From Bacteroidales bacterium (lineage in GTDB: Bacteria; Bacteroidota; Bacteroidia; Bacteroidales; Tenuifilaceae), in assembly GCA_013141385.1 (NCBI GenBank), contig JABFRB010000006.1, positions 62,001 to 126,000 of the forward strand: 64,000 nt of DNA. Reading direction: 5' to 3'. Below, piece after piece: positions 49,547 through 58,184 of the stretch. The notes below the pieces were generated by a model. It saw only the letters and a list, made by a program, of their open reading frames with translations, did not search any database and was not told the DNA's origin. The translations under genes were made by a program, and so were the position numbers. The stretch's first letter is position 1. Every line of letters starts with the position of its first letter.

Positions 49547-49580
49547 TTAATTAAACCAGTATTTTAACATATAGCAATCT

Positions 49581-49610
49581 ATCCCTGAAAAATTTTCAGG
49601 GATTTTTTTA
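49581..49610 (+). terminator. Terminator after dnaJ
   Basis: An 11-base perfect stem ATCCCTGAAAA/TTTTCAGGGAT with a very tight centre, followed by TTTTTT. It is 35 bases after the stop. Confidence 0.85.
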
Positions 49611-49759
49611 TTTTTTTTAAATTGCTGTGCAACAAATTGACTTGATAGCACTTTATATAATTTGTAAAATAAAAATCTTGTTTTTTGTAGCTTTTTACTC
49701 ATAACAGGTACTAAATACTAAATTTGAATTGCAGTTTATAATCAATTAATAATATCATT

Positions 49760-50701
49760 ATGAATCTTCTAACCGCAGAGCACGTCGAGAAGCGATTCTC
49801 TAACCATCTTGCACTCGATGATGTGAGCATTTACGTTCCCGAGAAAAGTATCTATGGACTTCTTGGTCCAAACGGTGCAGGGAAAACAACACTAATCAGA
49901 ATTATCAATCAAATTACTGGTCCCGATAAAGGTGAAGTAACCTTTGCAGGTCGGAAAATGGTTGCCGACGACATCTATCAAATTGGATACCTACCAGAGG
50001 AGCGTGGATTATACAAAAAAATGAAAGTTGGTGAGCAGGCCTTGTATCTGGCTCAACTTAAAGGACTAAGCAAAACTGATGCTATAAAACGCTTAAAATA
50101 TTGGTTTGAAAAGTTCGAAATACAGACTTGGTGGGATAAAAAGGTTGAAGAACTATCTAAGGGGATGGCACAAAAAGTGCAGTTCATTGTTACTGTTATC
50201 CACGAACCTCGACTACTCATTTTCGATGAGCCCTTCAGCGGTTTCGATCCAATCAATGCAAATATTCTAAAAGAAGAGATCCTTAAACTAAAAGAAAAAG
50301 GAGCAACAATCATATTTTCAACCCACAACATGGGTTCAGTGGAAGAACTTTGCGACCATATCACTCTTATCAACAAATCAAAGAATATACTGAACGGCCC
50401 TATAAATGAGGTTCGTCAAAAGTATGGAAACAATGTTTTTGAATTAACTTTTAAAGGAGATGTTCAGAAACTACGGAGTAGTCTTGATTCAAATTATACT
50501 CTACTAAGCGATAGTGAGGATGCTGGACTTAAAAAAGCTCAGATTAAGATAAATAATTACTCTTCCGACAATCGTTTGTTAAGTATGGTTATTCCTGCTG
50601 TTGAAGTAACTGGATTCAACCAACTTATCCCAAGCATGAACGATATATTCATTAAGGTAGTTGAAAGTTACAATCAGGCTAACGGAGTAACTGCCAATTA
50701 G
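49760..50701 (+). CDS. ABC transporter ATP-binding protein (NatA-like)
   Basis: A 313-residue ATPase with Walker A GPNGAGKTTLI, Q-loop, signature LSKGMAQKVQ, Walker B LLIFDEPFSGFDP and H-loop STHNM. The C-terminal 90 residues form the DUF4162 extension common in drug- and sodium-export ATPases. It pairs with the downstream ABC-2 permease 23 bases away. Substrate unknown. Confidence 0.93.
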   Translation: MNLLTAEHVEKRFSNHLALDDVSIYVPEKSIYGLLGPNGAGKTTLIRIINQITGPDKGEVTFAGRKMVADDIYQIGYLPEERGLYKKMKVGEQALYLAQLKGLSKTDAIKRLKYWFEKFEIQTWWDKKVEELSKGMAQKVQFIVTVIHEPRLLIFDEPFSGFDPINANILKEEILKLKEKGATIIFSTHNMGSVEELCDHITLINKSKNILNGPINEVRQKYGNNVFELTFKGDVQKLRSSLDSNYTLLSDSEDAGLKKAQIKINNYSSDNRLLSMVIPAVEVTGFNQLIPSMNDIFIKVVESYNQANGVTAN

Positions 50702-50724
50702 TTTAACCATATAAAAAATTAGAA

Positions 50725-52083
50725 ATGAATAAAATACTACTGATTATCGAAAGGGAATTTATGTCGAGGGTTCGTAAGAAATCCTTCATCATAATGACAT
50801 TATTGGGACCAATACTTTTTGGATCATTAATGGTTGGCCCGATGCTACTCGCCATGTATGGGAGAGATGATTCTAAGAAAACCATCGTTGTCCTAGATGA
50901 GTCACGCTATTTCACCAATACATTAGCCGAAAAAGGGAACGTAACATATAATTATATTCCTAGCACAAACCTCGATTCTATTAAGAATGTCTATAAAAAA
51001 GCGGGGTTTTATGGTGTACTATACATTGGCAAAGTCGAAAACTTCACTCCTGCCAGTATTCGATTTTTCTCACAGGAACAACCTAGCATCGACCTACTCT
51101 CAAACTTAGAATCTTCAATATCAAAAGAATTAGAAAAAAGGAAATTGGCAAAATATAATATTCCAAATTTTGAGGAGATTCTAAAAGACATTAAAACCGA
51201 TGTAAGTGTTAGAACCATACAGTGGAAGGAGGATGGTTCGGAGAAAGAAGGTAGTACTCACATGGCAATGGCAGTTGCCTACATTTGTGGTTTTGCTATA
51301 TATATGTTCATTTTCATATTTGGTGCTCAAGTGATGAGAGGTGTTATTGAGGAAAAAACCAGCCGAATTGTTGAGGTGGTAATATCCTCTGTTAAACCCT
51401 TCCAACTGATGATGGGAAAAATCTTAGGTATTGCAGCTGTGGCTTTAACTCAACTAATTATTTGGGTCGTTCTTACTAGTGGAATTGTTATGGTTGCACA
51501 ATCAGTTCTTTTGGACGAAAAGGCACAAAAGGCCGTTCAGAACTACTCCCAGATTCAAAACGCATCCCAATTCGGAAATCAAATGGGTGGCACTGATATA
51601 GTTAAATTAGATGGAAACCAGCAGAAGATGGTAGATATTATGGTGGCCATAAAAAATATCAATCTATTTTTAATAATTGGGGCATTTATATTCTTCTTCC
51701 TTTTCGGATACTTACTCTATTCTGCAATGTTTGCCGCTATTGGAGCCGCTGTTGATAACGAGACAGAAACTCAGCAATTCATGCTCCCGGTTACAATCCC
51801 GCTCATTTTTGCGATTATTATAATGATGCAAACCTTTCAAAACCCTAATGGAGCTTTATCGCTCTGGTGCTCATACATTCCATTTACCTCGCCAATTATT
51901 ATGATGGCAAGAGTTCCTTTTGGTGTTTCGGGTTGGGAAATTCTGATTTCAGGAATTATTTTAGTTGCTTCTTTTATAGGAATGACTTGGTTATCATCAA
52001 AAATTTACCGTGTAGGTATTTTGATGTACGGTAAAAAAACATCATGGAAAGAGATGTTGAAATGGATTAGATATAAGAGTTAG
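50725..52083 (+). CDS. ABC-2 type permease (NatB-like)
   Basis: A 452-residue membrane protein with one N-terminal helix (about 20-42), a large extracytoplasmic region (about 45-185), then five helices (starting about 188, 240, 310, 352, 405). Motifs FGAQVMRGVIEEKTSRIVEVVISSV and MMGKILGIAAVALTQLIIW are the ABC-2/NatB family core. Second gene of the exporter operon and followed by a terminator. Confidence 0.92.
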   Translation: MNKILLIIEREFMSRVRKKSFIIMTLLGPILFGSLMVGPMLLAMYGRDDSKKTIVVLDESRYFTNTLAEKGNVTYNYIPSTNLDSIKNVYKKAGFYGVLYIGKVENFTPASIRFFSQEQPSIDLLSNLESSISKELEKRKLAKYNIPNFEEILKDIKTDVSVRTIQWKEDGSEKEGSTHMAMAVAYICGFAIYMFIFIFGAQVMRGVIEEKTSRIVEVVISSVKPFQLMMGKILGIAAVALTQLIIWVVLTSGIVMVAQSVLLDEKAQKAVQNYSQIQNASQFGNQMGGTDIVKLDGNQQKMVDIMVAIKNINLFLIIGAFIFFFLFGYLLYSAMFAAIGAAVDNETETQQFMLPVTIPLIFAIIIMMQTFQNPNGALSLWCSYIPFTSPIIMMARVPFGVSGWEILISGIILVASFIGMTWLSSKIYRVGILMYGKKTSWKEMLKWIRYKS

Positions 52084-52104
52084 AAAGTTTAGAGTTATAT
52101 TTAG

Positions 52105-52180
52105 AACCACAATAGACGCATTGGATCACAATAGAGATTTATTTATGTGAACTACTGTGCCTATTGTGGTTTATTTTTTA
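52105..52180 (+). terminator. Terminator after the ABC exporter operon
   Basis: Perfect 11-base arms AACCACAATAG and CTATTGTGGTT separated by 45 bases, followed by TATTTTTTAA. The wide spacing leaves the loop unusually large. It overlaps a spurious upstream GTG frame of the HD gene. Confidence 0.6.
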
Positions 52181-52197
52181 ACCATCACATTCAAAAC

Positions 52198-52833
52198 ATG
52201 ATTAACAAAATTGCAATATCCGTTGAAGAGCTTTGCAAGCACGATTCATCGGGTCACGATTGGTGGCATATACATAGGGTTTGGAACCTAGCAAAGCTAA
52301 TAGGTAAAAAGGAAGATGTGGATTTACATCTAGTAGAACTTGCTGCCCTACTTCACGATTTGGACGACTGGAAACTTAGCGATAAGAACCAAGAAGATTT
52401 ACCCAATGCACGTAGATTACTTGCCGAAAACAGCGTTTCTAAAGATATAATAGAAAAAGTGGTTTTAATTATAAACGAGGTGTCGTTTAAGGGCGCCGGT
52501 GTAGAAACCAATCCAACCTCAACGGAAGCAATGGTTGTTCAGGATGCCGATAGGCTCGATGCAATTGGTGCAATTGGCATTGCAAGAACGTTTGCGTATG
52601 GGGGCTTTAAAAATCAACCTTTACACATACCCGATCTTAAACCTACCCTCCATAAAAATTTTGAAGATTATAAAAGCACCAGAACCTCTACAATCAACCA
52701 TTTCTACGAAAAACTTCTTCTACTAAAAGATAGGTTAAACACAAATACAGCCAAAGAACTAGCTATTCAACGCCATCGGTTTATGGAGCAATTCCTTGAA
52801 CAGTTCTATACGGAATGGAATCAAGAGAAATAA
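52198..52833 (+). CDS. HD-domain phosphohydrolase (YedJ-like)
   Basis: A 211-residue HD-superfamily protein. The metal motif is complete: His in HDWWHIHRVWN, His-Asp in AALLHDLDDWK, and Asp in VVQDADRLDAIGAIG. Most homologues hydrolyse nucleotides or nucleotide-sugar phosphates; the substrate here is unknown. The ATG was chosen over a GTG 51 bases upstream because that extension lies inside the preceding terminator hairpin. It is upstream of the Ppx/GppA gene, separated by a repeat. Confidence 0.88.
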   Translation: MINKIAISVEELCKHDSSGHDWWHIHRVWNLAKLIGKKEDVDLHLVELAALLHDLDDWKLSDKNQEDLPNARRLLAENSVSKDIIEKVVLIINEVSFKGAGVETNPTSTEAMVVQDADRLDAIGAIGIARTFAYGGFKNQPLHIPDLKPTLHKNFEDYKSTRTSTINHFYEKLLLLKDRLNTNTAKELAIQRHRFMEQFLEQFYTEWNQEK

Positions 52834-52888
52834 GTTATCTGTTATCAGTAGTGCGTTATCTGTTATGACAAACTTAATAACAGATAAC
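52834..52888. repeat. Direct and inverted 12-base repeats between HD and Ppx genes
   Basis: GTTATCTGTTAT occurs twice in direct orientation (52834-52845 and 52855-52866), followed by one inverted copy ATAACAGATAAC (52877-52888). Either direct copy can pair with the inverted one, so the RNA could fold two alternative 12-base hairpins. No T run follows. Confidence 0.7.
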
Positions 52889-52931
52889 TGGCAACAGTTT
52901 ACTACCTTTACCATTAAATAAAACTGCTACC

Positions 52932-53864
52932 ATGCGAGTTGCTATTATTGATATGGGTACCAACACCTTTAATCTGCTTATTGCTGAAACCAATGGCGAT
53001 AGTAGTTACAACATCCTTCACAATGGCAAGTACGCAGTTAAACTTGGCGAGGGAGGTATCGATAAAAAATTTATCGCCCCGGAAGCATGGAATAGGGGAT
53101 TGGCAGCAATTGAATCGCATATAAATACAATCTCATCATTTAATGTTGAAAAAATTTTTGCCTTTGCCACATCCGCAACTCGTGATGCTGAGAATGGTGC
53201 TGCTTTCGTAAATGAAATCTACAATAGACACAAACTAAAGGTTGATGTAATAGCGGGCGAAACCGAGGCTCGTTTCATCTATCAGGGTGTTAAACAGGCT
53301 ATAGATTTGGGCAATAGCATTAACCTAGTCCTTGATATTGGCGGTGGAAGCAACGAACTTATTCTTTGCAACGCAAAGCAAGCGTTTTGGATGCACAGCT
53401 TTAACCTTGGTGTACAGCGGCTTTTACAACAATTCAAACCAAGCGACCCAATAACTCCCGAAGAGGTGATACAAATTGAGCTATTCCTCGATCAAGAGCT
53501 TAAACTTCTATTCGAGGCATCAATTAGCTACCTTCCTATTCGGTTGATTGGTAGCTCGGGATCATTTGATACATTCAGGAGTTTATTGACTCATGCAGGA
53601 GTCATCCCTTTTACAAAACAAAACTACGCCGAAATACCACTATCAGCATATAATTTACTACACCAAACATTACTAAAATCAACTAGAGTAGAGCGTGTCG
53701 CAATGAAAGGAATGGAATCTATTCGGGTTGATTTTATTGTTATAGGATCAATTTTTACAAACTATATCATCAAGAGGTTGGGAATAACCTCTATCTATCA
53801 TTCAGAATTTGCATTAAAAGAAGGAGTTTTATGGGAATTGATGGATAATGTGCATAAAACATAG
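52932..53864 (+). CDS. Ppx/GppA-family phosphatase (exopolyphosphatase-like)
   Basis: A 310-residue member of the ASKHA fold, the N-terminal two-domain core only, without the HD tail of long Ppx. Seen are VAIIDMGTNTFNLLIAET (phosphate-binding loop 1), ATSATRDAENG, VIAGETEARFIYQGV and NLVLDIGGGSNELILC (loop 2). It may hydrolyse polyphosphate or pppGpp. The short form is the usual Bacteroidetes type. Confidence 0.88.
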   Translation: MRVAIIDMGTNTFNLLIAETNGDSSYNILHNGKYAVKLGEGGIDKKFIAPEAWNRGLAAIESHINTISSFNVEKIFAFATSATRDAENGAAFVNEIYNRHKLKVDVIAGETEARFIYQGVKQAIDLGNSINLVLDIGGGSNELILCNAKQAFWMHSFNLGVQRLLQQFKPSDPITPEEVIQIELFLDQELKLLFEASISYLPIRLIGSSGSFDTFRSLLTHAGVIPFTKQNYAEIPLSAYNLLHQTLLKSTRVERVAMKGMESIRVDFIVIGSIFTNYIIKRLGITSIYHSEFALKEGVLWELMDNVHKT

Positions 53865-53919
53865 TTTTGCGCATGCTTTATCAATATATCATTAGATTAT
53901 TGAATAAAGTTGCGGATCA

Positions 53920-54082
53920 TTAATATAACGCGAGTTCGATGTAAGCATAACATATTGATCCTAAGCATAGTATTAGATTGTTGCTTTGTCATGCTGAACG
54001 AAGTGAAGCGTCTGTTTTCTAGACAATTAGATCCTTCGCTTCGCTCAGGATGACACCTTACATCAAACTGACGTTAATATAA
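53920..54082. repeat. Nested inverted repeat, copy 2 (MITE-like, contains HAERSE hairpin)
   Basis: Outer arms of 26 bases (left ending CGAGTTCGATGTAAG; right starting CTTACATCAAACTGACG) match at 20 of 26 positions. Inside is the same 27-base hairpin as copy 1: arms TGTCATGCTGAACGAAGTGA and AGATCCTTCGCTTCGCTCAG extended to 27 each. No transposase frame is present. The gap between the Ppx and NtrC-like genes consists mainly of this element. Confidence 0.75.
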
Positions 54083-54162
54083 AACCTCCATTATTTCACA
54101 ACTCCATTTTTTAAAATTAGTGGAACTTAGTACATTCGTGCAAATTCTAATCGCTAAGCCTT

Positions 54163-55329
54163 ATGTCCAAAATACTTGTAATAGACGATGAACGGGCAAT
54201 CCGTAACACTCTTAAGGAAATCCTTGAATTCGAAAAGCACGAGGTAGATGTTGCAGAGGAAGGCATGAGTGCAATTGAAATGTTTAAAACAGGTAATTAT
54301 GATGTTGTGCTTTGCGATATCAAAATGCCACAAATGGATGGAATTGAAGTGCTCGATAAGCTTCAGGAACACTCTTCGGAGACACCAGTTATAATGATTT
54401 CTGGACATGGAAATATTGATACAGCCGTTGAGGCCATCAAAAAGGGAGCATACGATTTTATTGAAAAACCTCTCGATCTGAATCGTTTACTAATCACAAT
54501 ACGTAACGCCACCGATAAAACAACGCTTATTCAGGAGACAAAAATCCTGAAAAAGAAGGTAAACAAAACCTACGATATTATTGGTGATTCTATAGCAATT
54601 AGCAAGGTTAAGGATATTATCGATAAGGTTGCACCCACCAATTCTAGGGTATTAATCACTGGATCAAACGGAACAGGCAAAGAGCTTGTGGCTCGCTGGC
54701 TACACGAAAAAAGCAATCGCTCCGATATGCCATTCGTTGAGGTTAACTGCGCAGCAATTCCATCGGAGCTGATAGAGAGTGAACTTTTCGGTCACGAAAA
54801 AGGGGCATTTACTTCCGCTATCAAACAGCGCAAGGGAAAATTCGAACAGGCCGATGCTGGAACGCTCTTCCTCGATGAGATTGGTGACATGAGCCTTAGC
54901 GCACAAGCAAAGGTTCTAAGAGCCTTGCAAGAAAATAAGGTTAGCAGAGTAGGTAGCGATAAAGACATTGAAGTAAACGTTAGGGTAATTGCTGCTACCA
55001 ATAAAAATCTCCAAAAAGAGATTGAAGCGGGGCATTTCCGCGAAGATTTGTATCATCGTTTAAGCGTAATCATAATCCATGTTCCATCTCTCAACGATAG
55101 AGTTGAGGATATTCCAGCTCTTGTAGATCATTTCATCGAGCTAATTTGCTCGGAGCATGGAATGCCAAAGAAAACAATTAGCCCAAAAGCCATAGAGGAG
55201 CTAAAAAAGATAAAATGGACAGGAAATATCCGCGAGTTCAGAAATGTTATTGAAAGGTTAATAATCCTTTGTAGCAAGGAGATAACCGATCAGGATGTTA
55301 AAGCATTTGCTAACCCTGTATTTCAGTAA
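54163..55329 (+). CDS. NtrC-family sigma54-type response regulator lacking a DNA-binding domain
   Basis: A 388-residue protein: receiver (1-120) with Asp52 in VLCDIKMPQMDG and Lys in FIEKPLDLN, then an AAA+ domain (about 140-375) with Walker A GSNGTGKEL (167-175), GAFT loop, Walker B TLFLDEIGDMS and the sensor Arg in GNIREFRNVIE. The loop that touches sigma54 reads GAFTSA (214-219) rather than GAFTGA. The protein ends about 15 residues after the AAA+ domain; the Fis-type HTH of NtrC is absent, as in Chlamydia CtcC and Helicobacter FlgR. A kinase partner is not adjacent. A TACATTCG box 30 bases upstream resembles, but does not match, the promoter consensus. Confidence 0.9.
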   Translation: MSKILVIDDERAIRNTLKEILEFEKHEVDVAEEGMSAIEMFKTGNYDVVLCDIKMPQMDGIEVLDKLQEHSSETPVIMISGHGNIDTAVEAIKKGAYDFIEKPLDLNRLLITIRNATDKTTLIQETKILKKKVNKTYDIIGDSIAISKVKDIIDKVAPTNSRVLITGSNGTGKELVARWLHEKSNRSDMPFVEVNCAAIPSELIESELFGHEKGAFTSAIKQRKGKFEQADAGTLFLDEIGDMSLSAQAKVLRALQENKVSRVGSDKDIEVNVRVIAATNKNLQKEIEAGHFREDLYHRLSVIIIHVPSLNDRVEDIPALVDHFIELICSEHGMPKKTISPKAIEELKKIKWTGNIREFRNVIERLIILCSKEITDQDVKAFANPVFQ

Positions 55330-55527
55330 ATGTTTTGTCCCATCTATCAAAAAAATATAACTAACCCAAGTTGCTAGCCACTAGTATTTAACATTATAAA
55401 TGAACTAAGTAACCACCCATTTATAAGCAATACACACCAAACAATTAAATAGTAACAAGGAACTTTTAACTAGCAATTTGAATTAATTATTAAAAAAAGT
55501 ATTTATTAGAGTTTAGATTTCTTTATT

Positions 55528-57969
55528 ATGCTGCATAAAAGGTTGTTAATAATATCCCTTCTCTTAATATCTGTTTTAGCAAACGCTCAAAATCAACCTA
55601 AAGTTGGTCTTTGTCTAAGCGGTGGGGGTGCAAAGGGACTAGCCCACATTGGCTTATTGAAGCTTATTGATTCCCTAGGAATTAAAGTAAATTATATTAC
55701 AGGTACTAGCATGGGAGGTATAATTGGAGGTCTATACGCCTCTGGTTATACAGGAAAGCAAATTGATAGTATTGCACATTCTGCCGATTGGGACATGTTA
55801 CTTAATCAATATGTTCCAATGAACCAAATATGCGCAGATGAGAAAGATGAGTATAAAAAATATATCGGAGAAATTCCTATCAACAATTTCCATTTACAGG
55901 TAACAGGGATAATTGAAGGGCAAGAACTCCTAACCTTTCTAACACGATTAACTCGCCATGTTAATCATATAAGAGATTTTAAAGATCTACCAATTCCTTT
56001 CAGATGTATTGGTGTTGATATTGTAAATATTCAACCCATAATATTAGATCATGGTAGTTTAGCAATTGCCATGAGGGCAAGTATGGCAATCCCAACCGTT
56101 TTTAAACCTGTAAAAGTGGAAGGAAAACTTCTTGTTGATGGTGGTGTAATGGCTAATTTTCCTGTCCGACAATTAAAAGAAATGGGAGCTGATTTTATAA
56201 TTGGCAGTTATACAGGCGGACGATTACTAGATGAACAGGAGATGAATACTATTGACAAACTACTTCTTCAATCATCCATGTTTTATAGTATTAACGAATG
56301 CAAAGACGATATTAGGTTATGTAATATCTTTAACAACCTCACTGAAAACATGAAGAATTTTACTACTGGAGATTTTAAAAAAGCTAAAAAAATTATCTCT
56401 ATTGGCGACAAAGTATCAAGATCGGTTCTTCCTAAGCTTAAAGAATTAGCCCTAATTCAGAAAAATAGAGCAGTTGATTTAAATAAAGAGCAAAGAAAAT
56501 CACAACCTAAAAAAATAAAAGTTGGAGATATCGTCTTTGATACCCTAAAAAACAAACACCTTGAACAATTCGTTTTTAAAAGGCTAACTTTTAAACCAGG
56601 TGATTCAATTACTTATAAAGATTTGGATAAATCGATACAAAATATTTATGGAACCAGAAATTTCTTTAGATCTTTCTATAGTTTAGAAAAGCAAGAGTCT
56701 GGGGATTATAAAGTAATAATTAACCTTGAGGAAGATAATAAATTTAGAATTAAGGGAGCATTGCATTATGATAACGAACTAGGTACTGGTTTTATCCTTA
56801 ATTTAACTGCTAGGAATATATTTGGAAAACCCTCTAGGCTTGTTGCCTCAGTTGATTTAGCCGAGGCACCTAAATGCAGGTTAAATTACAAGAAATACAC
56901 TAGGGACTCAAAATCTTCCATCTATGCTCAGATATTCAATGAAATAACATCTTTAAAATTATATGATACCTCCAATGGAAAGGTAAGTTCTATCTCAAAA
57001 ACAAATTATAGTTCTATTAGTATTGGTTATAATAAGGATATAAATATTAATAGTTCATTCAATTTTGGTCTGTCAATCGAAGGTTATAATATAATTCCAA
57101 AATATAATAACAAAAGTATCTCCTTTAATGTTCAAGAGTTTGATTATAATATAAATAGTATTTCATTGGGGTTAAAAGGAGTATTTCAATACAATACTCT
57201 TAACACTAACATTTTTCCTAAATCGGGGACAGACTTCCTGATCGAGAACAAGTTGGTACTAATACCTTTCGAAAGCCAAGAATTCACAAGAATAACGCCC
57301 TACCTCATTATTCATAAGCGAGATAGTATTACACCAACAGGCACTATATCAGTATCGGATACCACTTTGCGTTTAGATACAATGCTAACAAATAACCAAG
57401 TATTTTTTAGTCCCTATAACAGGTTATTTATTAAATTTAACCATTATACACCCATTTCAAGAAAAATATCTTTAATTACAAACTTTAATACTGGCTTAAT
57501 TTTTTATAAATTAATAGATCTAGATACAGCCAATTTAGCTGGTTATAAATACAGTAAAGAGAATCCTACAATAGACAATTTTTATATTGGGGGAGCGGAA
57601 CAAAGATCAAGAGTTACTAGCTTTGTGCCGTTTTGGGGGGCAAAAGAGGGTGAACTTATTGTTACCAATTTTGTTACAGCCCAACTTGCATTACAATGGG
57701 AGCTTTACCCGAAACTATATATTACCCCATCATTTTCATATTACTTTGAAACATCATCTGTGAATAGTTTTATAAAAGATATTATAAATGCAGATCCTTC
57801 TGAGGGTAAAAGATATAATCCAAACCCCAAACACTCCTACATGGCTATATATAGCACGGGAATTAATATTGGCTACAAATCCTTCTTTGGTCCAATTAAT
57901 TTAAATATTTCCAAAATTTCAAAATATGATTATTACAGGATCTACTTTTCGGTAGGGTATAGATTTTAG
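55528..57969 (+). CDS. Patatin-like phospholipase with outer-membrane barrel
   Basis: An 813-residue secreted protein: signal peptide (about 1-20, SVLANAQ), patatin domain (about 25-290) with oxyanion loop SGGGAKG, nucleophile Ser61 in GTSMGG and Asp204 in LVDGGVMANFPVRQ, a POTRA-like linker (about 330-410) and a C-terminal beta-rich region with alternating aromatic strands ending YRIYFSVGYRF, the terminal Phe expected for BAM substrates. This is the type Vd autotransporter/FplA-PlpD architecture, although in Bacteroidetes the enzyme may stay periplasmic. Substrate probably phospholipid; not proven. Confidence 0.9.
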   Translation: MLHKRLLIISLLLISVLANAQNQPKVGLCLSGGGAKGLAHIGLLKLIDSLGIKVNYITGTSMGGIIGGLYASGYTGKQIDSIAHSADWDMLLNQYVPMNQICADEKDEYKKYIGEIPINNFHLQVTGIIEGQELLTFLTRLTRHVNHIRDFKDLPIPFRCIGVDIVNIQPIILDHGSLAIAMRASMAIPTVFKPVKVEGKLLVDGGVMANFPVRQLKEMGADFIIGSYTGGRLLDEQEMNTIDKLLLQSSMFYSINECKDDIRLCNIFNNLTENMKNFTTGDFKKAKKIISIGDKVSRSVLPKLKELALIQKNRAVDLNKEQRKSQPKKIKVGDIVFDTLKNKHLEQFVFKRLTFKPGDSITYKDLDKSIQNIYGTRNFFRSFYSLEKQESGDYKVIINLEEDNKFRIKGALHYDNELGTGFILNLTARNIFGKPSRLVASVDLAEAPKCRLNYKKYTRDSKSSIYAQIFNEITSLKLYDTSNGKVSSISKTNYSSISIGYNKDININSSFNFGLSIEGYNIIPKYNNKSISFNVQEFDYNINSISLGLKGVFQYNTLNTNIFPKSGTDFLIENKLVLIPFESQEFTRITPYLIIHKRDSITPTGTISVSDTTLRLDTMLTNNQVFFSPYNRLFIKFNHYTPISRKISLITNFNTGLIFYKLIDLDTANLAGYKYSKENPTIDNFYIGGAEQRSRVTSFVPFWGAKEGELIVTNFVTAQLALQWELYPKLYITPSFSYYFETSSVNSFIKDIINADPSEGKRYNPNPKHSYMAIYSTGINIGYKSFFGPINLNISKISKYDYYRIYFSVGYRF

Positions 57970-58184
57970 TTGGGATAAAATCAACAAATATAGTTTGAAA
58001 TTAAAACGAATCAATGATAAAATTCCATTAAAGAATAAAACACAATTTATTTATAGTCAATCTTTTATTGCTTTTTAGAATTAAATATTGCGTGATTATA
58101 AATACATAATTTATTTCCTTGAAGATCAATTTTAAAATTCAATTTTCAACTAACGCAGAGTTAATTCATTGAATATTAATTGGA

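Noticed and set aside
49640-49672. TTGACT and TATAAT-like strings upstream of the ABC exporter.
   Set aside because: The spacing is about 13 bases, too short for a sigma70 promoter, and the organism uses TAnnTTTG boxes; the nearby TATAATTTG has one base too many.
52147-52197. GTG start 17 codons before the HD-domain gene, giving a CxxC extension.
   Set aside because: The extension is encoded by the second arm of the ABC-operon terminator and is not part of the family.
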